Shown here piece by piece: positions 10,908 through 22,922 of a stretch of DNA of 64,000 nt (position 1 is its first letter; each line of letters begins with the position of its first letter). The DNA comes from Prunus persica (Eukaryota; Streptophyta; Magnoliopsida; Rosales; Rosaceae): NCBI RefSeq assembly GCF_000346465.2, contig NC_034011.1:11966129-12030128 (forward strand), given 5' to 3'. A program made the position numbers and the translations under genes. The notes under the pieces were generated by a model, which made no database searches, was not told the origin of the DNA, and saw nothing but the letters and a program-made list of their open reading frames with translations.

Positions 10908-11480
10908 GAAGAACAAGAAGAGTTGTTAATTGATTTAATCAGCCGAGTAGAAAACCCTGAGTTAAAGTCCGATTACTTGAGAAAATTGCGAAAAGTCATC
11001 AGTCAAGAGAATTCTAGTAGTCCTAAACCGCAACCAGTCAGTTTAGCCACTACTATAGAAAAGTTTGCCCAGAGAAAGAAAGTTGTTACCTTACAAGACC
11101 TCCAGTTAGAAGTTAAAATAATCAAACAAGAATTAGCCGAGTTAAGACAAATCAGTAACCAGTTGCAGGTTGAGAACCATACAATCAGGCAAGACCTAAC
11201 AAGTCTTGGAAAAGGCAAAATGCCTTTAGAGCCTAATAGCCAGTCAGACAGCCCTGCTGGTTCTGACGAAGAAACCCCAGTTGTCAACTTAATCAAACAA
11301 GTCAATTTCTGAAAATGGTATTCGAAAGTTACAATAGTTGTCAAAGATTTTGAATTTACCACAGTTGCCTTATTTGATTCAGGAGCTGACCTTAACTGCA
11401 TCTAGGAAGGTCTAATCCCTACTAAGTATTACCAGAAGTCTAGAGAAACCCTAAGCACTGCTTCAGGAAAATCTCTCCAG
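10908..11480 (+). pseudogene. Pararetrovirus polyprotein middle: coiled-coil linker and aspartic protease, with stops
   Basis: This continues the phase of the upstream frame. Codons from 10923 to 11309 encode a Gln/Leu/Glu-rich, probably coiled-coil segment. TGA at 11310-11312 interrupts it. A retroviral-type aspartic protease core, DSGAD, follows at about 11376-11390, and a second nonsense codon, TAG at 11403-11405, lies a few residues after it. The protease would release MP, CP and RT from the polyprotein. With the TAG at 10905, three nonsense codons lie within about 500 nt, so no full polymerase product can be made without readthrough. Single-base substitutions are the likely cause, since the phase is unchanged. 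Confidence 0.85.
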
Positions 11481-13283
11481 TTGAATTATAAGTTACCTAA
11501 AGCCCATATTTGCCAAAACAAAGTCTGTTTTAAAACTTCGTTTGTTTTAGTTAAAAATATTACTGATGAGGTTATCTTAGGATTACCTTTTATAAGTCTG
11601 CTTTATCCCTTCCAGGTAGAATACGATGGTGTTATCTCTACCCAGTTAGGTAAAAAGGTTAAGTTCAGTTTCCTTTCCAAACCAGAGTTGCATAATCTAA
11701 AAGCCTTACAAAAACAGTCAGTTTCTAAGTCGCTTCTAGTTATTAGAAAGACTAACCAGTTGAATTTTCTTAAAGAAGAAATTAAGTTTAAGAGAGTTGA
11801 ACAACAACTTGCCAGTCAGTCCTTACAGTTGCAAATTCAAAAATTTGAACAAAGATTAAAAGAAGAAATCTGTTCTGAGTTGCCCACAGCCTTTTGGTAT
11901 AGGAAACAGCATGTCGTCCGTCTTCCTTATATCAAAACCTTTAGTGAGAAAAATATCCCCACTAAAGCCAGGTCAATCCAAATGAGTCAAGAAATGATGG
12001 AGTTCTGTAAAAAAGAAATTGATGAGTTGCTTCAAAAGAAAATAATTCGTAAAAGTAAGTCTCCTTGGTCGTGTCCTGCTTTTTATGTTCAGAAAAATGC
12101 TGAATTAGAGAGAGGAGTCCCAAGATTAGTTATCAATTACAAGCCTCTTAATGCGGTCCTAGAATGGATTAGGTATCCCATACCTAATAAAAGAGATCTC
12201 ATTAATCGGTTAGAAAAAGCAGTTGTTTATTCAAAATTCGATATGAAAAGTGGTTTCGGGCAAATCCAAATAGATGAGTCAGATAGATATAAGACTGCAT
12301 TTGTCACTCCCTTTGGTCATTATGAATGGAATGTAATGCCCTTTGGTTTGAAAAATGCTCCTAGTGAATTCCAGAATATCATGAATGATATATTCAATCC
12401 TTACAGTCAGTTTTCGATTGTTTATATTGATGATGTTCTGATCTTTTCTGAGTCAATAGAACAACATTGGAAACATTTGAATAAGTTCCTTCAAGTTGTC
12501 AAACAAAATGGTTTAGTCGTTTCTGTCAAAAAGATCAAGTTATTTCAAACCAATATACGTTTCCTTGGTTTCAATATTTGTCAGTCGCAAATATCTCCAA
12601 TTGATCGAGTCATTCAATTTGCTGATAAGTTCCCTGATCAAATTCTTGATAAAAGTCAACTCCAGAGGTTTTTAGGATCTCTAAATTATATCTCTGACTT
12701 TTATCAGAATCTGAGAAAACTATGTAAGCCATTATTTGATAGGTTGCAGAGTAACCCTCCTCCTTGGTCGTCTACTCACACAGAAATTGTCAAACAGATC
12801 AAGTCCCATGTCAAGACACTTCCCTGTCTTGGTATTCCTTCAGTTGATTCCTTCAAAATAGTTGAAACTGATGCCTCTGACATTGGTTATGGTGGCATTC
12901 TTAAGCAAAAACTCAGTCCAAGTTCTCCAGAACAAATTGTTCGATTCCATTCTGGAACCTGGACTCAGTCGCAGCTTAATTATAGTACTATTAAAAAAGA
13001 AATATTAGCTATTGTATTATGCATTAGTAAATTTCAAGATGATTTGCTTAATCAAAAGTTTTTAATCCGAGTTGATTGCAAGTCTGCAAAACATGTTTTA
13101 GAAAAAGATGTTCAAAACATTGCATCTAAACAGATTTTCGCACGATGGCAAAGTATTTTAAGCATATTTGATTTTGAAATTGAATATTTGAAAGGCAGTG
13201 AGAATTCTGTTCCTGATTTTCTCACTAGAGAATTCTTGCAGGATGCACAATGTCTCCCAAGAAAGACAAACAAAAAGCAGTAG
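11481..13283 (+). CDS. Pararetrovirus reverse transcriptase / RNase H (C-terminal polyprotein part)
   Basis: 600 open codons in phase with the frame from 7707. The first codon is TTG and merely marks the open stretch; no independent ATG start is proposed. The first 40 residues finish the protease domain (ILGLPFI-type motif). Reverse transcriptase follows, with SPWSCPAFYV, RLVINYKPLN, FDMKSGFGQI and the catalytic YIDD at residues 315-318. RNase H begins near D464 (ETDASD) and includes the later E and D residues of the fold. These domains copy pregenomic RNA into DNA in Caulimoviridae. The domain is long, uninterrupted and has its key residues. It overlaps the next frame by 34 nt. It could be expressed only if the upstream stops were bypassed. 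Confidence 0.92.
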   Translation: MNYKLPKAHICQNKVCFKTSFVLVKNITDEVILGLPFISLLYPFQVEYDGVISTQLGKKVKFSFLSKPELHNLKALQKQSVSKSLLVIRKTNQLNFLKEEIKFKRVEQQLASQSLQLQIQKFEQRLKEEICSELPTAFWYRKQHVVRLPYIKTFSEKNIPTKARSIQMSQEMMEFCKKEIDELLQKKIIRKSKSPWSCPAFYVQKNAELERGVPRLVINYKPLNAVLEWIRYPIPNKRDLINRLEKAVVYSKFDMKSGFGQIQIDESDRYKTAFVTPFGHYEWNVMPFGLKNAPSEFQNIMNDIFNPYSQFSIVYIDDVLIFSESIEQHWKHLNKFLQVVKQNGLVVSVKKIKLFQTNIRFLGFNICQSQISPIDRVIQFADKFPDQILDKSQLQRFLGSLNYISDFYQNLRKLCKPLFDRLQSNPPPWSSTHTEIVKQIKSHVKTLPCLGIPSVDSFKIVETDASDIGYGGILKQKLSPSSPEQIVRFHSGTWTQSQLNYSTIKKEILAIVLCISKFQDDLLNQKFLIRVDCKSAKHVLEKDVQNIASKQIFARWQSILSIFDFEIEYLKGSENSVPDFLTREFLQDAQCLPRKTNKKQ

Positions 13284-14545
13284 CCAGTCAACCTAAGTCG
13301 CCTAAGTCAACCCAGTCATCCCAGTCGCTCAGAGTCCTCCCTTCCTCCATGAGTCAACCTAAGCCAGAGTTGCCCAAGCAAATAGTGCCTTATCCTGGTC
13401 ACCCCCCATTACCAGTTGCCACTCCAATTTCAGTTGCAAACAGATTTTCCTCTTTAGGATCAACAGTTGGCCAAATTCGCCCCAGTTATCAATCTACCCT
13501 AATTTCTAGTTATGACCCCTTTGCAGTCGATATCCCTGCAGGGCCATCAGTTGTCTACAAAAAATCGTCTCCCTATTTGCCTAAAAGTAATTCTCATTTA
13601 TTTGTCATCGAGTCTCTGTATGATATCCATGCAAACCCAGTTGAAATTGCCAAACACTATTTCCCTCCTGGATTTCATTATATGCCCCAGAGTCCGTATA
13701 AGTCCCTCAAGTATTATAGAGATATATTACTTGAGACACAGTCAGTTGAAATTAAGCCGATAAAGGATCGGGATCATCCTGAAACCATTCTTTATCATTC
13801 TTTGTATATTCATAAAATTGTAAGTCAAGAATCTTTCAGTAGCCGCCCCTATGAGTTGAAAGTTCTTAAGTCAAAATTACAATATAATTATTCTGATTAT
13901 ATTGAAGCCTGGTATACTATTTTCCTTCATCAATCTGAAGATTTTAGTCATTCCTGGTTTATTAATTTTGATAATAAGTTCAAAAGCCCTTTCCCCTACT
14001 GGTTCCTTCACTGGTGGGAAAAATATGGTCCAGTTGACGAAATTCTACCAGTAGCAGTCCTTGAGTTGATCCGCCATTATACCAAAAGAGCCAAGTTCTC
14101 CCTAGTTGATTTATTTTTCCCAAAACAGTTACTGTTTATTGCCAGATACAAAGTGCCTTGGATCCTCAAATGGTCTTACGCCATTACCAAGGATGTCCGA
14201 GTATTTGCTCGCCAATTCTCAGTCAAATGGTGGGACAAGTTTGAAGTTGACAGAATTGCCAAGTACGTTTACAATGACTTCCCCCGGGAGCCAGTTCCTC
14301 GCCCAGTATCTCCTACAGGCTCAGTCAGATCATCCTTATCAGTTGAAGGAAAGTCTAAAGCTGAGCTCCAGGAAATTGCACGCCAGCTGATCATCCAGGC
14401 CTCTCAAATGGATGATGATGAGGACAATGATTCTCCCTCATCGTCTAGTTGCCAGCCCATGCAGAGCCCTGCCAAGACAAAGTCATGGTATGATGACAGC
14501 CAGGACCCCTATGATGCCTACGATCTAGGGGAATCCTCTCCATAA
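13250..14545 (+). CDS. Pararetrovirus ORF2, protein of unknown function
   Basis: 431 codons from ATG 13250 to TAA, overlapping the end of the RNase H frame by 34 nt in another phase, an arrangement reported for florendoviruses. I recognise no domain. Residues 1-60 are basic and rich in Ser, Pro and Gln. Residues about 95-335 form a core unusually rich in aromatic residues (many W, Y, F, H; for example WFLHWWEKYG), suggesting a folded globular domain. The tail from about 345 is Ser/Pro-rich and then acidic (MDDDEDNDS). There is no signal peptide or clear membrane segment. The frame is fully intact while the frame before it has three stops. Family knowledge: the florendovirus second frame has no assigned role. 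A transactivator- or aphid-factor-like function would be speculation. Confidence 0.82.
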   Translation: MSPKKDKQKAVASQPKSPKSTQSSQSLRVLPSSMSQPKPELPKQIVPYPGHPPLPVATPISVANRFSSLGSTVGQIRPSYQSTLISSYDPFAVDIPAGPSVVYKKSSPYLPKSNSHLFVIESLYDIHANPVEIAKHYFPPGFHYMPQSPYKSLKYYRDILLETQSVEIKPIKDRDHPETILYHSLYIHKIVSQESFSSRPYELKVLKSKLQYNYSDYIEAWYTIFLHQSEDFSHSWFINFDNKFKSPFPYWFLHWWEKYGPVDEILPVAVLELIRHYTKRAKFSLVDLFFPKQLLFIARYKVPWILKWSYAITKDVRVFARQFSVKWWDKFEVDRIAKYVYNDFPREPVPRPVSPTGSVRSSLSVEGKSKAELQEIARQLIIQASQMDDDEDNDSPSSSSCQPMQSPAKTKSWYDDSQDPYDAYDLGESSP

Positions 14546-14759
14546 TTGCCTCAGTTGCCGACAAGCAAGTCTCGTCAAAAGAAGTTGCCAATTTGTCAAA
14601 AGTAGTTGCCGACAGACCACTCTGTCAAAAGAAGATGCCAAATCACGTGAAAGCAGCAGACAAAGCATCTCTGCTTTTACTTTAATCAGATCACCAAAAA
14701 GTAGCAGACAAAGCACTGTTCACTTTTTGACAATTCACCGAAAGTAGCCGAGAGCATCT
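14546..14759 (+). other. Viral intergenic tail with repeated modules and a G-box
   Basis: No reading frame. Five imperfect copies of a module resembling CAAAAGAAGTTGCCGA start near 14574, 14595, 14624, 14692 and 14737. CACGTG (a G-box inside the palindrome TCACGTGA) is at 14644-14649. In a circular caulimovirid this would lie upstream of the promoter, so an enhancer role is plausible but unproven. Confidence 0.5.
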
Positions 14760-15300
14760 GGAGGAGTCATTTGGTGGGTTTTGAGTGAAATACAATCCCT
14801 AGACCTATACAATACACCAACCACCCCATTTCAGAACGAACTTCGTACGAACCTGAATTATCCGATTTCAAGGACCAATCGATATCGGATTGAGTCCAAA
14901 ACTTGGGGAACAACATAATATTGTGGGAGGAGTCATTTGGTGGGTTTTGAGTGAAATACAATCCCCAGAACCATACAGTACACCAACCACTCCATTTCAG
15001 AACGAACTTCGTACGAACCTGAATTGTCAAATTTCGTGGACTGATCGATATCGGATAGAGTCCAAAACATGGGGAACAACATAATATTGTGGGAGGAGGC
15101 ATTTGGTGAGTTTTGAGTGAAATACAATTCCTAGAACTATACAATACACCAACCACTCCATTTCAGAACGAACTTGGTACGAACCTGAATTGTCAAATTT
15201 CGTGGACCGATCGATATCGGATTGAGTCCAAAACTTGGGGAACATCATAATATTGTGGGAGGAGTCATTTGGTGGGTTTTGAGTGAAATCCAATCTCTAG

Positions 15301-17300
15301 AACTATACAATACACCAACCACCCCATTTCAGAACGAACTTGATACGAACCTGAATTGTCCGATTTCAAGGACCAATCGATATCGGATTGAGTCCAAAAC
15401 TTGGAGACATCATAATGTTGTGGGAGGAGTCATTTGGTGGGTTTTGAGTGAAATCCAACCCCTAGAACTATACAATACACCAACCACTCCATTTCAGAAC
15501 GAACTTCGTATGAACTTGAATTGCCCGATTTCATTGACCAATCGATATCGGATTGAGTCCAAAACTTGGGAAACAACATAACATTGTGGGAGGCGGCATC
15601 TGGTGGGTTTTGAGTGAAACACAATCCCTAGAACAATACAATACACTAAGCACTCCATTTCAGAACGAACTTCGTACGAACATGAATTGTCAAATTTCGT
15701 GGGAAGATCGATATCGGATTGAGTCTAGAACTTGGGGAACAACAAAATATTGTGGGAGGAGGAATTTGGTGGGTTTTGAGTGAAATACAATCCCTAGAAC
15801 TATACAATACACCAACCACTCCATTTCAGAATGAACTTGTTACGAACCTGAATTGTCAAATTTCGTGGACCGATCGATATCGGATTAAGTCCAAAACTTG
15901 GGGAACATCATAATATTGTGGGAGGAGTCATTTGGTGGGTTTTGAGTGAAATTAAATCCCTAGAACTATACAATACACCAACCCCTCCATTTCAGAACGA
16001 ACTTCGTACGAACCTGAATTGTCAAATTTCTTGGACTGATCGATATCGGATTGAGTCCAAAACTTGGGGAACAACATAATATTGCCGGAGGAGGCATATG
16101 GTGGGTTTTGACTGAAATACAATCCCTAGAATTATACAATACACCAACCACCCCATTTCAGAACGAACTTGATACGAACCTGAATTGTCCGATTTCAAGG
16201 ACCAATCGATATCGGATTGAGTCCAAAACTTGGAGACATCATAATGTTGTGGGAGGAGTCATTTGGTGGGTTTTGAGTGAAATCCAACCCCTAGAACTAT
16301 ACAATACACCAACCACTCCATTTCAGAACGAACTTCGTATGAACTTGAATTGCCCGATTTCATTGACCAATCGATATCGGATTGAGTCCAAAACTTGGGA
16401 AACAACATAACATTGTGGGAGGCGGCATCTGGTGGGTTTTGAGTGAAACACAATCCCTAGAACTATACAATACACTAAGCACTCCATTTCAGAACGAACT
16501 TCGTACGAACATGAATTGTCAAATTTCGTGGGAAGATCGATATCGGATTGAGTCTAGAACTTGGGGAACAACAAAATATTGTGGGAGGAGGAATTTGGTG
16601 GGTTTTGAGTGAAATACAATCCCTAGAACTATACAATACACCAACCACTCCATTTCAGAATGAACTTGTTACGAACCTGAATTGTCAAATTTCGTGGACC
16701 GATCGATATCGGATTAAGTCCAAAACTTGGGGAACATCATAATATTGTGGGAGGAGTCATTTGGTGGGTTTTGAGTGAAATTAAATCCCTAGAACTATAC
16801 AATACACCAACCCCTCCATTTCAGAACGAACTTCGTACGAACCTGAATTGTCAAATTTCTTGGACTGATCGATATCGGATTGAGTCCAAAACTTGGGGAA
16901 CAACATAATATTGCCGGAGGAGGCATATGGTGGGTTTTGACTGAAATACAATCCCTAGAATTATACAATACACCAACCACCCCATTTCAGAACGAACTTG
17001 ATACGAACCTGAATTGTCCGATTTCAAGGACCAATCGATATCGGATTGAGTCCAAAACTTGGAGACATCATAATGTTGTGGGAGGAGTCATTTGGTGGGT
17101 TTTGAGTGAAATCCAACCCCTAGAACTATACAATACACCAACCACTCCATTTCAGAACGAACTTCGTATGAACTTGAATTGCCGATTTCATGACCAATCG
17201 ATATCGGATTGAGTCCAAAACTTGGGAAACACATAACATGTGGGAGGAGGCATCTGGTGGGTTTTGAGTGAAATACAATCCCTAGAACTACACAATACAC
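15301..17300. repeat. Five-monomer higher-order repeat, 829-bp unit, two full copies plus part
   Basis: Units at about 15301-16129 and 16130-16958 are almost identical. They share a shortened AACTTGGAGACATC monomer, AAGCACTCC, TGGGAAGATCG and TTGCCGGAGGAGG variants. A third, partial copy runs from about 16959 to about 17300 and has small deletions near 17180-17240. The unit is 5 x 166 minus 1. Confidence 0.85.
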
Positions 17301-17479
17301 AAAGCACTCCATTTCAAAACGAACTTCGTACGAACATGAATTGTCAAATTTCGTGGGAACATCGATATCGGATTGAGTCTAGAACTTGGGGAACAACATA
17401 ATATTGTGGGAGGAGGAATTTGGTGGGTTTTGAGTGAAATACAATCCCTAGAACTATACGATACACCAACCACCCCATT

Positions 17480-19960
17480 TCAGAACGAACTTCGTACGAA
17501 CCTGAATTGTCCGATTTCAAGGACCAATCGATATCGGATTGAGTCCAAAACTTGGAGACATCATAATATTGTGGGAGGAGTCATTTGGTGGATTTTGAGT
17601 GAAATCCAACCCCTAGAACTATACAATACACCAACCACCCCATTTCAGAACGAATTTTGTACGAACCTGAATTGTCCGATTTCAAGGACCAATCGATATC
17701 GGATTGAGTCCAAAACTTGGGAAACAACATAACATTGTGAGAGGAGGCATCTGGTGGGTTTTGAGTGAAATACAATCCCTAGAACTATACAATACACTAA
17801 GCACTCCATTTCAGAACGAACTTCGTACGAACATGAATTGTCAAATTTTGTGGGAAGATCGATATCGGATTGAGTCTAAAACTTGGGGAACAACATAATA
17901 TTGTGGGACGAGGAATTTGGTGGGCTTTGAGTGAAACACAATCCCTAGAACTATACAATACACCAACCACTCCATTTCAGAACGAACTTGGTACGAACCT
18001 GAATTGTCAAATTTCGTGGACCGATCGATATCGGATTAAGTCCAAAACTTGGGGAACATCATAATATTGTGGGAGGTGTCATTTGGTGGGTTTTGAGTGA
18101 AATCCAATCCCTAGAACTATACAATACACCAACCACTCCATTTCAGAACGAACTTCGTACGAACCTGAATTGTCAAATTTCATGAACCGATCGATATCGG
18201 ATTGAGTCCAAAACTTGGGGAACGTCATAATATTGTGGATGGAGTCATTTGGTGGGTTTTGAGTGAAATCCAATCTCTAGAACTATATAATACACCAACC
18301 ACTCCATTTCAGAACGAACTTCATACGAACCTGAATTGTCAAATTTCGTGGACTGATCGATACTGGATTGAGTCCAAAACTTGGGGAACATCATAATATT
18401 GTGGGAGGAGTCATTTGGTGGGTTTTGAGTGAAATCCAATCTCCAGAACTATACAATACACCAACCACCCCATTTCAGAACGAACTTCGTACGAACCTGA
18501 ATTGGCCGATTTCAAGGACCAATCGATATCGGATTGAGTCCAAAACTTGGGGAACATCATAATATTGTGGGAGGAGTCATTTGGTGGGTTTTCAGTGAAA
18601 TACAATCCCTAGAACTATACAGTACACCAACCACTCCATTTCAGAACGAACTTCGTACGAACCTGAATTGTCAAATTTCGTGGACTGATCGATATCGGAT
18701 AGAGTCCAAAACATAGGGAACAACATAATATTGTGGGAGGAGGCATTTGGTGGGTTTTGAGTGAAATACAATTCCTAGAACTATACAATACACCAACCAC
18801 TCCATTTCAGAACGAACTTGGTACGTACCTGAATTGTCAAATTTCGTGGACCGATCGACATCGGATTGAGTCCAAAACTTGGGGAACATCATAATATTGT
18901 GGGAGGAGTCATTTCGTGGGTTTTGAGTAAAATCCAATCTCTAGAACTATACAATACACCAACCACCCCATTTCAGAACGAACTTCATACGAACCTGAAT
19001 TGTCCGATTTCAAGGACCAATCGATATCGGATTGAGTCCAAAACTTGGAGACATCATAATATTGTGGGAGGAGTCATTTGGTGGGTTTGAGTGAAATCCA
19101 ACCCCTAGAACTATACAATACACCAACCACCCCATTTCAGAACGAATTTTGTACGAACCTGAATTGTCCGATTTCAAGGACCAATCGATATCGGATTGAG
19201 TCCAAAACTTGGGAAACAACATAACATTGTGAGAGGAGGCATCTGGTGGGTTTTGAGTGAAATACAATCCCTAGAACTATACAATACACTAAGCACTCCA
19301 TTTCAGAACGAACTTCGTACGAACATGAATTGTCAAATTTTGTGGGAAGATCGATATCGGATTGAGTCTAAAACTTGGGGAACAACATAATATTGTGGGA
19401 CGAGGAATTTGGTGGGCTTTGAGTGAAACACAATCCCTAGAACTATACAATACACCAACCACTCCATTTCAGAACGAACTTGGTACGAACCTGAATTGTC
19501 AAATTTCGTGGACCGATCGATATCGGATTAAGTCCAAAACTTGGGGAACATCATAATATTGTGGGAGGTGTCATTTGGTGGGTTTTGAGTGAAATCCAAT
19601 CCCTAGAACTATACAATACACCAACCACTCCATTTCAGAACGAACTTCGTACGAACCTGAATTGTCAAATTTCATGAACCGATCGATATCGGATTGAGTC
19701 CAAAACTTGGGGAACGTCATAATATTGTGGATGGAGTCATTTGGTGGGTTTTGAGTGAAATCCAATCTCTAGAACTATATAATACACCAACCACTCCATT
19801 TCAGAACGAACTTCATACGAACCTGAATTGTCAAATTTCGTGGACTGATCGATACTGGATTGAGTCCAAAACTTGGGGAACATCATAATATTGTGGGAGG
19901 AGTCATTTGGTGGGTTTTGAGTGAAATCCAATCTCCAGAACTATACAATACACCAACCAC
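17480..19960. repeat. Nine-monomer duplication, 1492-bp offset
   Basis: The segment of about 990 bp at 17480-18470 recurs at 18972-19962. Both copies share rare variants: GTGAGAGGAGGCATC, GGGACGAGGAATTTGGTGGGC, CATGAACCGATCG and TCGATACTGG. The second copy diverges sharply at about 19960. Confidence 0.85.
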
Positions 19961-20580
19961 CCCCTTTATGAACGAAATTGTACGAACCCGAATTGTTCGA
20001 TTTCTGGGACCAATCGATATCGGAATGAGTCCAAAAATAAGGGTAACATCATAATATTGTGGGAGTTGTCATTTGGTGGGGTTTGAGTGAAATCCAATCA
20101 CTAGAACTATACAATACACCAACCACCCCATTTATGAACGAACTTCGTACGAACATGAATTGTCCGATTTCAAGGACCAATCGATATCGGATTGACTCCA
20201 AAACTTGGGGCACATCATAATATTGTGGGAGGAGTCATTTGGTGGGTTCTGAGTGAAATACAATCCCAAGAACCACACAATGCACCAACCACTCCATTTC
20301 AGAACGAACTTCGTGAGAACCTGAATTGTCCGATTTCAAGGACCAATCGATATCGGATTGACTCCAAAACTTGGGGCACATCATAATATTGTGGGAGGAG
20401 TCATTTGGTGTTTTCTGAGTGAAATACAATCCCTAGAACCATACAATGCACCAACCACTCCATTTCAGAATGAACTTCGTGGGAACCTGAATTGTCAAAT
20501 TTCGTGGGCCGATCGATATCGTATTGAGTCCAAAACTTGAGGAACAGCATAATATTGTGGGAGGAGTCATTTGGTGGGTT

Positions 20581-20680
20581 NNNNNNNNNNNNNNNNNNNN
20601 NNNNNNNNNNNNNNNNNNNNNNNNNNNNNNNNNNNNNNNNNNNNNNNNNNNNNNNNNNNNNNNNNNNNNNNNNNNNNNNN
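20581..20680. other. Assembly gap (100 N)
   Basis: A run of exactly 100 N inside the satellite, a conventional placeholder for a gap of unknown size. Confidence 0.99.
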
Positions 20681-22922
20681 TCACTAGAACTATACAATAC
20701 ACCAACCACCCCATTTATGAACGAACTTCGTACGAACCTGAATTGTCCGATTTCAGGGACCAATCGATATCGGATTGAGTCCAAAACTAGGGGTAACATC
20801 ATAATATTGTGGGAGTTGTCATTTGCGGGGGTTTGAGTGAAATCCAATCACTAGAACTATACAATACACCAACCACCCCTTTTATGAACGAACTTCGTAC
20901 AAACATGAATTGTCCGATTTCAAGGACCAATCGATATCGGATTGACTCCAAAACTTGGGGAACATCATAATATTGTGGGAGGAGTCATTTGGTGGGTTCT
21001 GAGTGAAATACAATCCCAAGACCCACACAATGCACCAACCACTCCATTTCAGAAACGAAACTCGTACGAACTTGAAATGTCCGATTTGAAGGACCAATCG
21101 ATATCGGGATTGATTTCCAAAACTTGGGGAACATCATAATATTGTGGGGAGAGTCATTTGGTGGGTTTTTAGTGAAAATTCAATCCCCTAGAACTATACA
21201 AATACACCAACCACCCCATTTATGAACGAACTTCGTACGCACTTGAATTGCCCGATTTCAAGGACCAATCGATATCGGATTGGGTCCAAAACTTGGGGAG
21301 CATCATAATATTGTGGGAGGAGGCATTTGGTGTCTTTTGACTGAAATCCAATGGCAAAAACTATGCAATACACCAACCACTCCATTTCAGAACGAACTTC
21401 GTACGAACCTGAATTGTCAAATTTCATGAACCGATCGATATCGGATTGAGTCCAAAACTTGGGGAACGTCATAATATTGTGGAAGGAGTCATTTGCTGGG
21501 TTTTGAGTGAAATCCAATCACTAGAACTATACAATACACCAACCACCCCATTTATGAACGAACTTCGTACGAACATGAATTGTCCGATTTCAAGGACCAA
21601 TCGATATCGGATTGACTCCAAAACTTGAGGCACATCATAGTATTGTGGGAGGAGTCATTTGGTGGGTTCTGAGTGAAATACAATCCCAAGAACCACACAA
21701 TGCACCAACCACTCCATTTCAGAACGAACTTCGTGAGAACCTGAATTGTCCGATTTCAAGGACCAATCGATATCGGATTGACTCCAAAACTTGGGGCACA
21801 TCATAATATTGTGGGAGGAGTCATTTGGTGGGTTTGAGTGAAATACAATCCCAAGAACCACACAATGCACCAACCACTCCATTTCAGAACGAACTTCGTG
21901 AGAAACGTGAATTGTCCGATTTCAAGGACCAATCGATATCGGATTGACTCCAAAACTTGGGGCACATCATAATATTGTGGGAGGAGTCATTTGGTGTGTT
22001 CTGAGTGAAATACAATCCCTAGAACCATACAATGCACCAACCACTCCATTTCAGAATGAACTTCGTGGGAACCTGAATTGTCAAATCCCCGTGGGCCGAT
22101 CGATATCGTATTGAGTCCAAAACTTGAGGAACAGCATAATATTGTGGGAGGAGTCATTTGGTGGGTTTTGAGTGAAATCCAATCCCTAGAACTATACAAT
22201 ACACCAACCACCCCATTTCAGAACGAACTTCGTACGAACCTGAATTGTCCGATTTCAAGGACCAATCGGTATCGGATTGAGTCCAAAACTGGGGGAACAT
22301 CATAATATTGTGGGAGGAGTCATTTGGTGGGTTTTAAGTGAAATCCAATCTCTAGAACTATACAATACACCAACCAACACATTCAGAAAGAACTTCGTAC
22401 GAACCTGAATTGTCAAATTTCGTGGACTGATCGATATTGGATTGAGTCCAAAACTTATGGAACTTCATAATATTGTGGGAGGAGTCATTTGGTGGGTTTT
22501 GAGTGAAATCCAATCTCCAGAACTATACAATACACCAACCACCCCATTTCAGAACGAACTTCGTACGAACCTGAATTGGCCGATTTCAAGGACCAATCGA
22601 TATCGGATTGAGTCCAAAACTTGGGGAAGATCATAATATTGTGGGAGGAGTCATTTGGTGGGTTTTGAGTGAAATACAATCCCTAGAACTATACAATACA
22701 CCAACCACTCCATTTCATAACGAACTTCGTACGAACCTGAATTGACAAATTTCAGGGACCGATCGATATCGGATTGAGTCCAAAACTTGGGGGAACATCA
22801 TAATATTGTGGGGAGGAGTCATTTGGTGGGTTTTGTGTGAAATCCAATCTCTAAAACTATACAATACACCGTCCACCCCATTTTCAGAACGAACTTCGTA
22901 CGACCCTGAATTGTCCGATTTC

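Larger units (their letters stand above)
7037..14759 (+). mobile_element. Endogenous plant pararetrovirus (Caulimoviridae, florendovirus-like)
   Basis: A single insertion of about 7.7 kb, close to one full caulimovirid genome, lying wholly on the plus strand. Order: intergenic remnant, tRNA-Met type primer site, leader, movement protein plus capsid plus zinc knuckle, aspartic protease, reverse transcriptase, RNase H, then an overlapping second frame and an intergenic tail. There is no integrase, LTR or terminal repeat. Both ends lie in the intergenic region, so the circle was opened there. A long first frame with movement protein fused to capsid and polymerase, plus a 3' frame of unknown role, fits florendoviruses; petuviruses are the main alternative. 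Three in-frame stops break the first frame, so this copy is defective. Confidence 0.93.

Noticed and set aside
11003..11401. 132-codon minus-strand frame opposite the protease region
   Set aside because: It is a shadow of the sense polyprotein; the sense strand carries the recognisable protease core.
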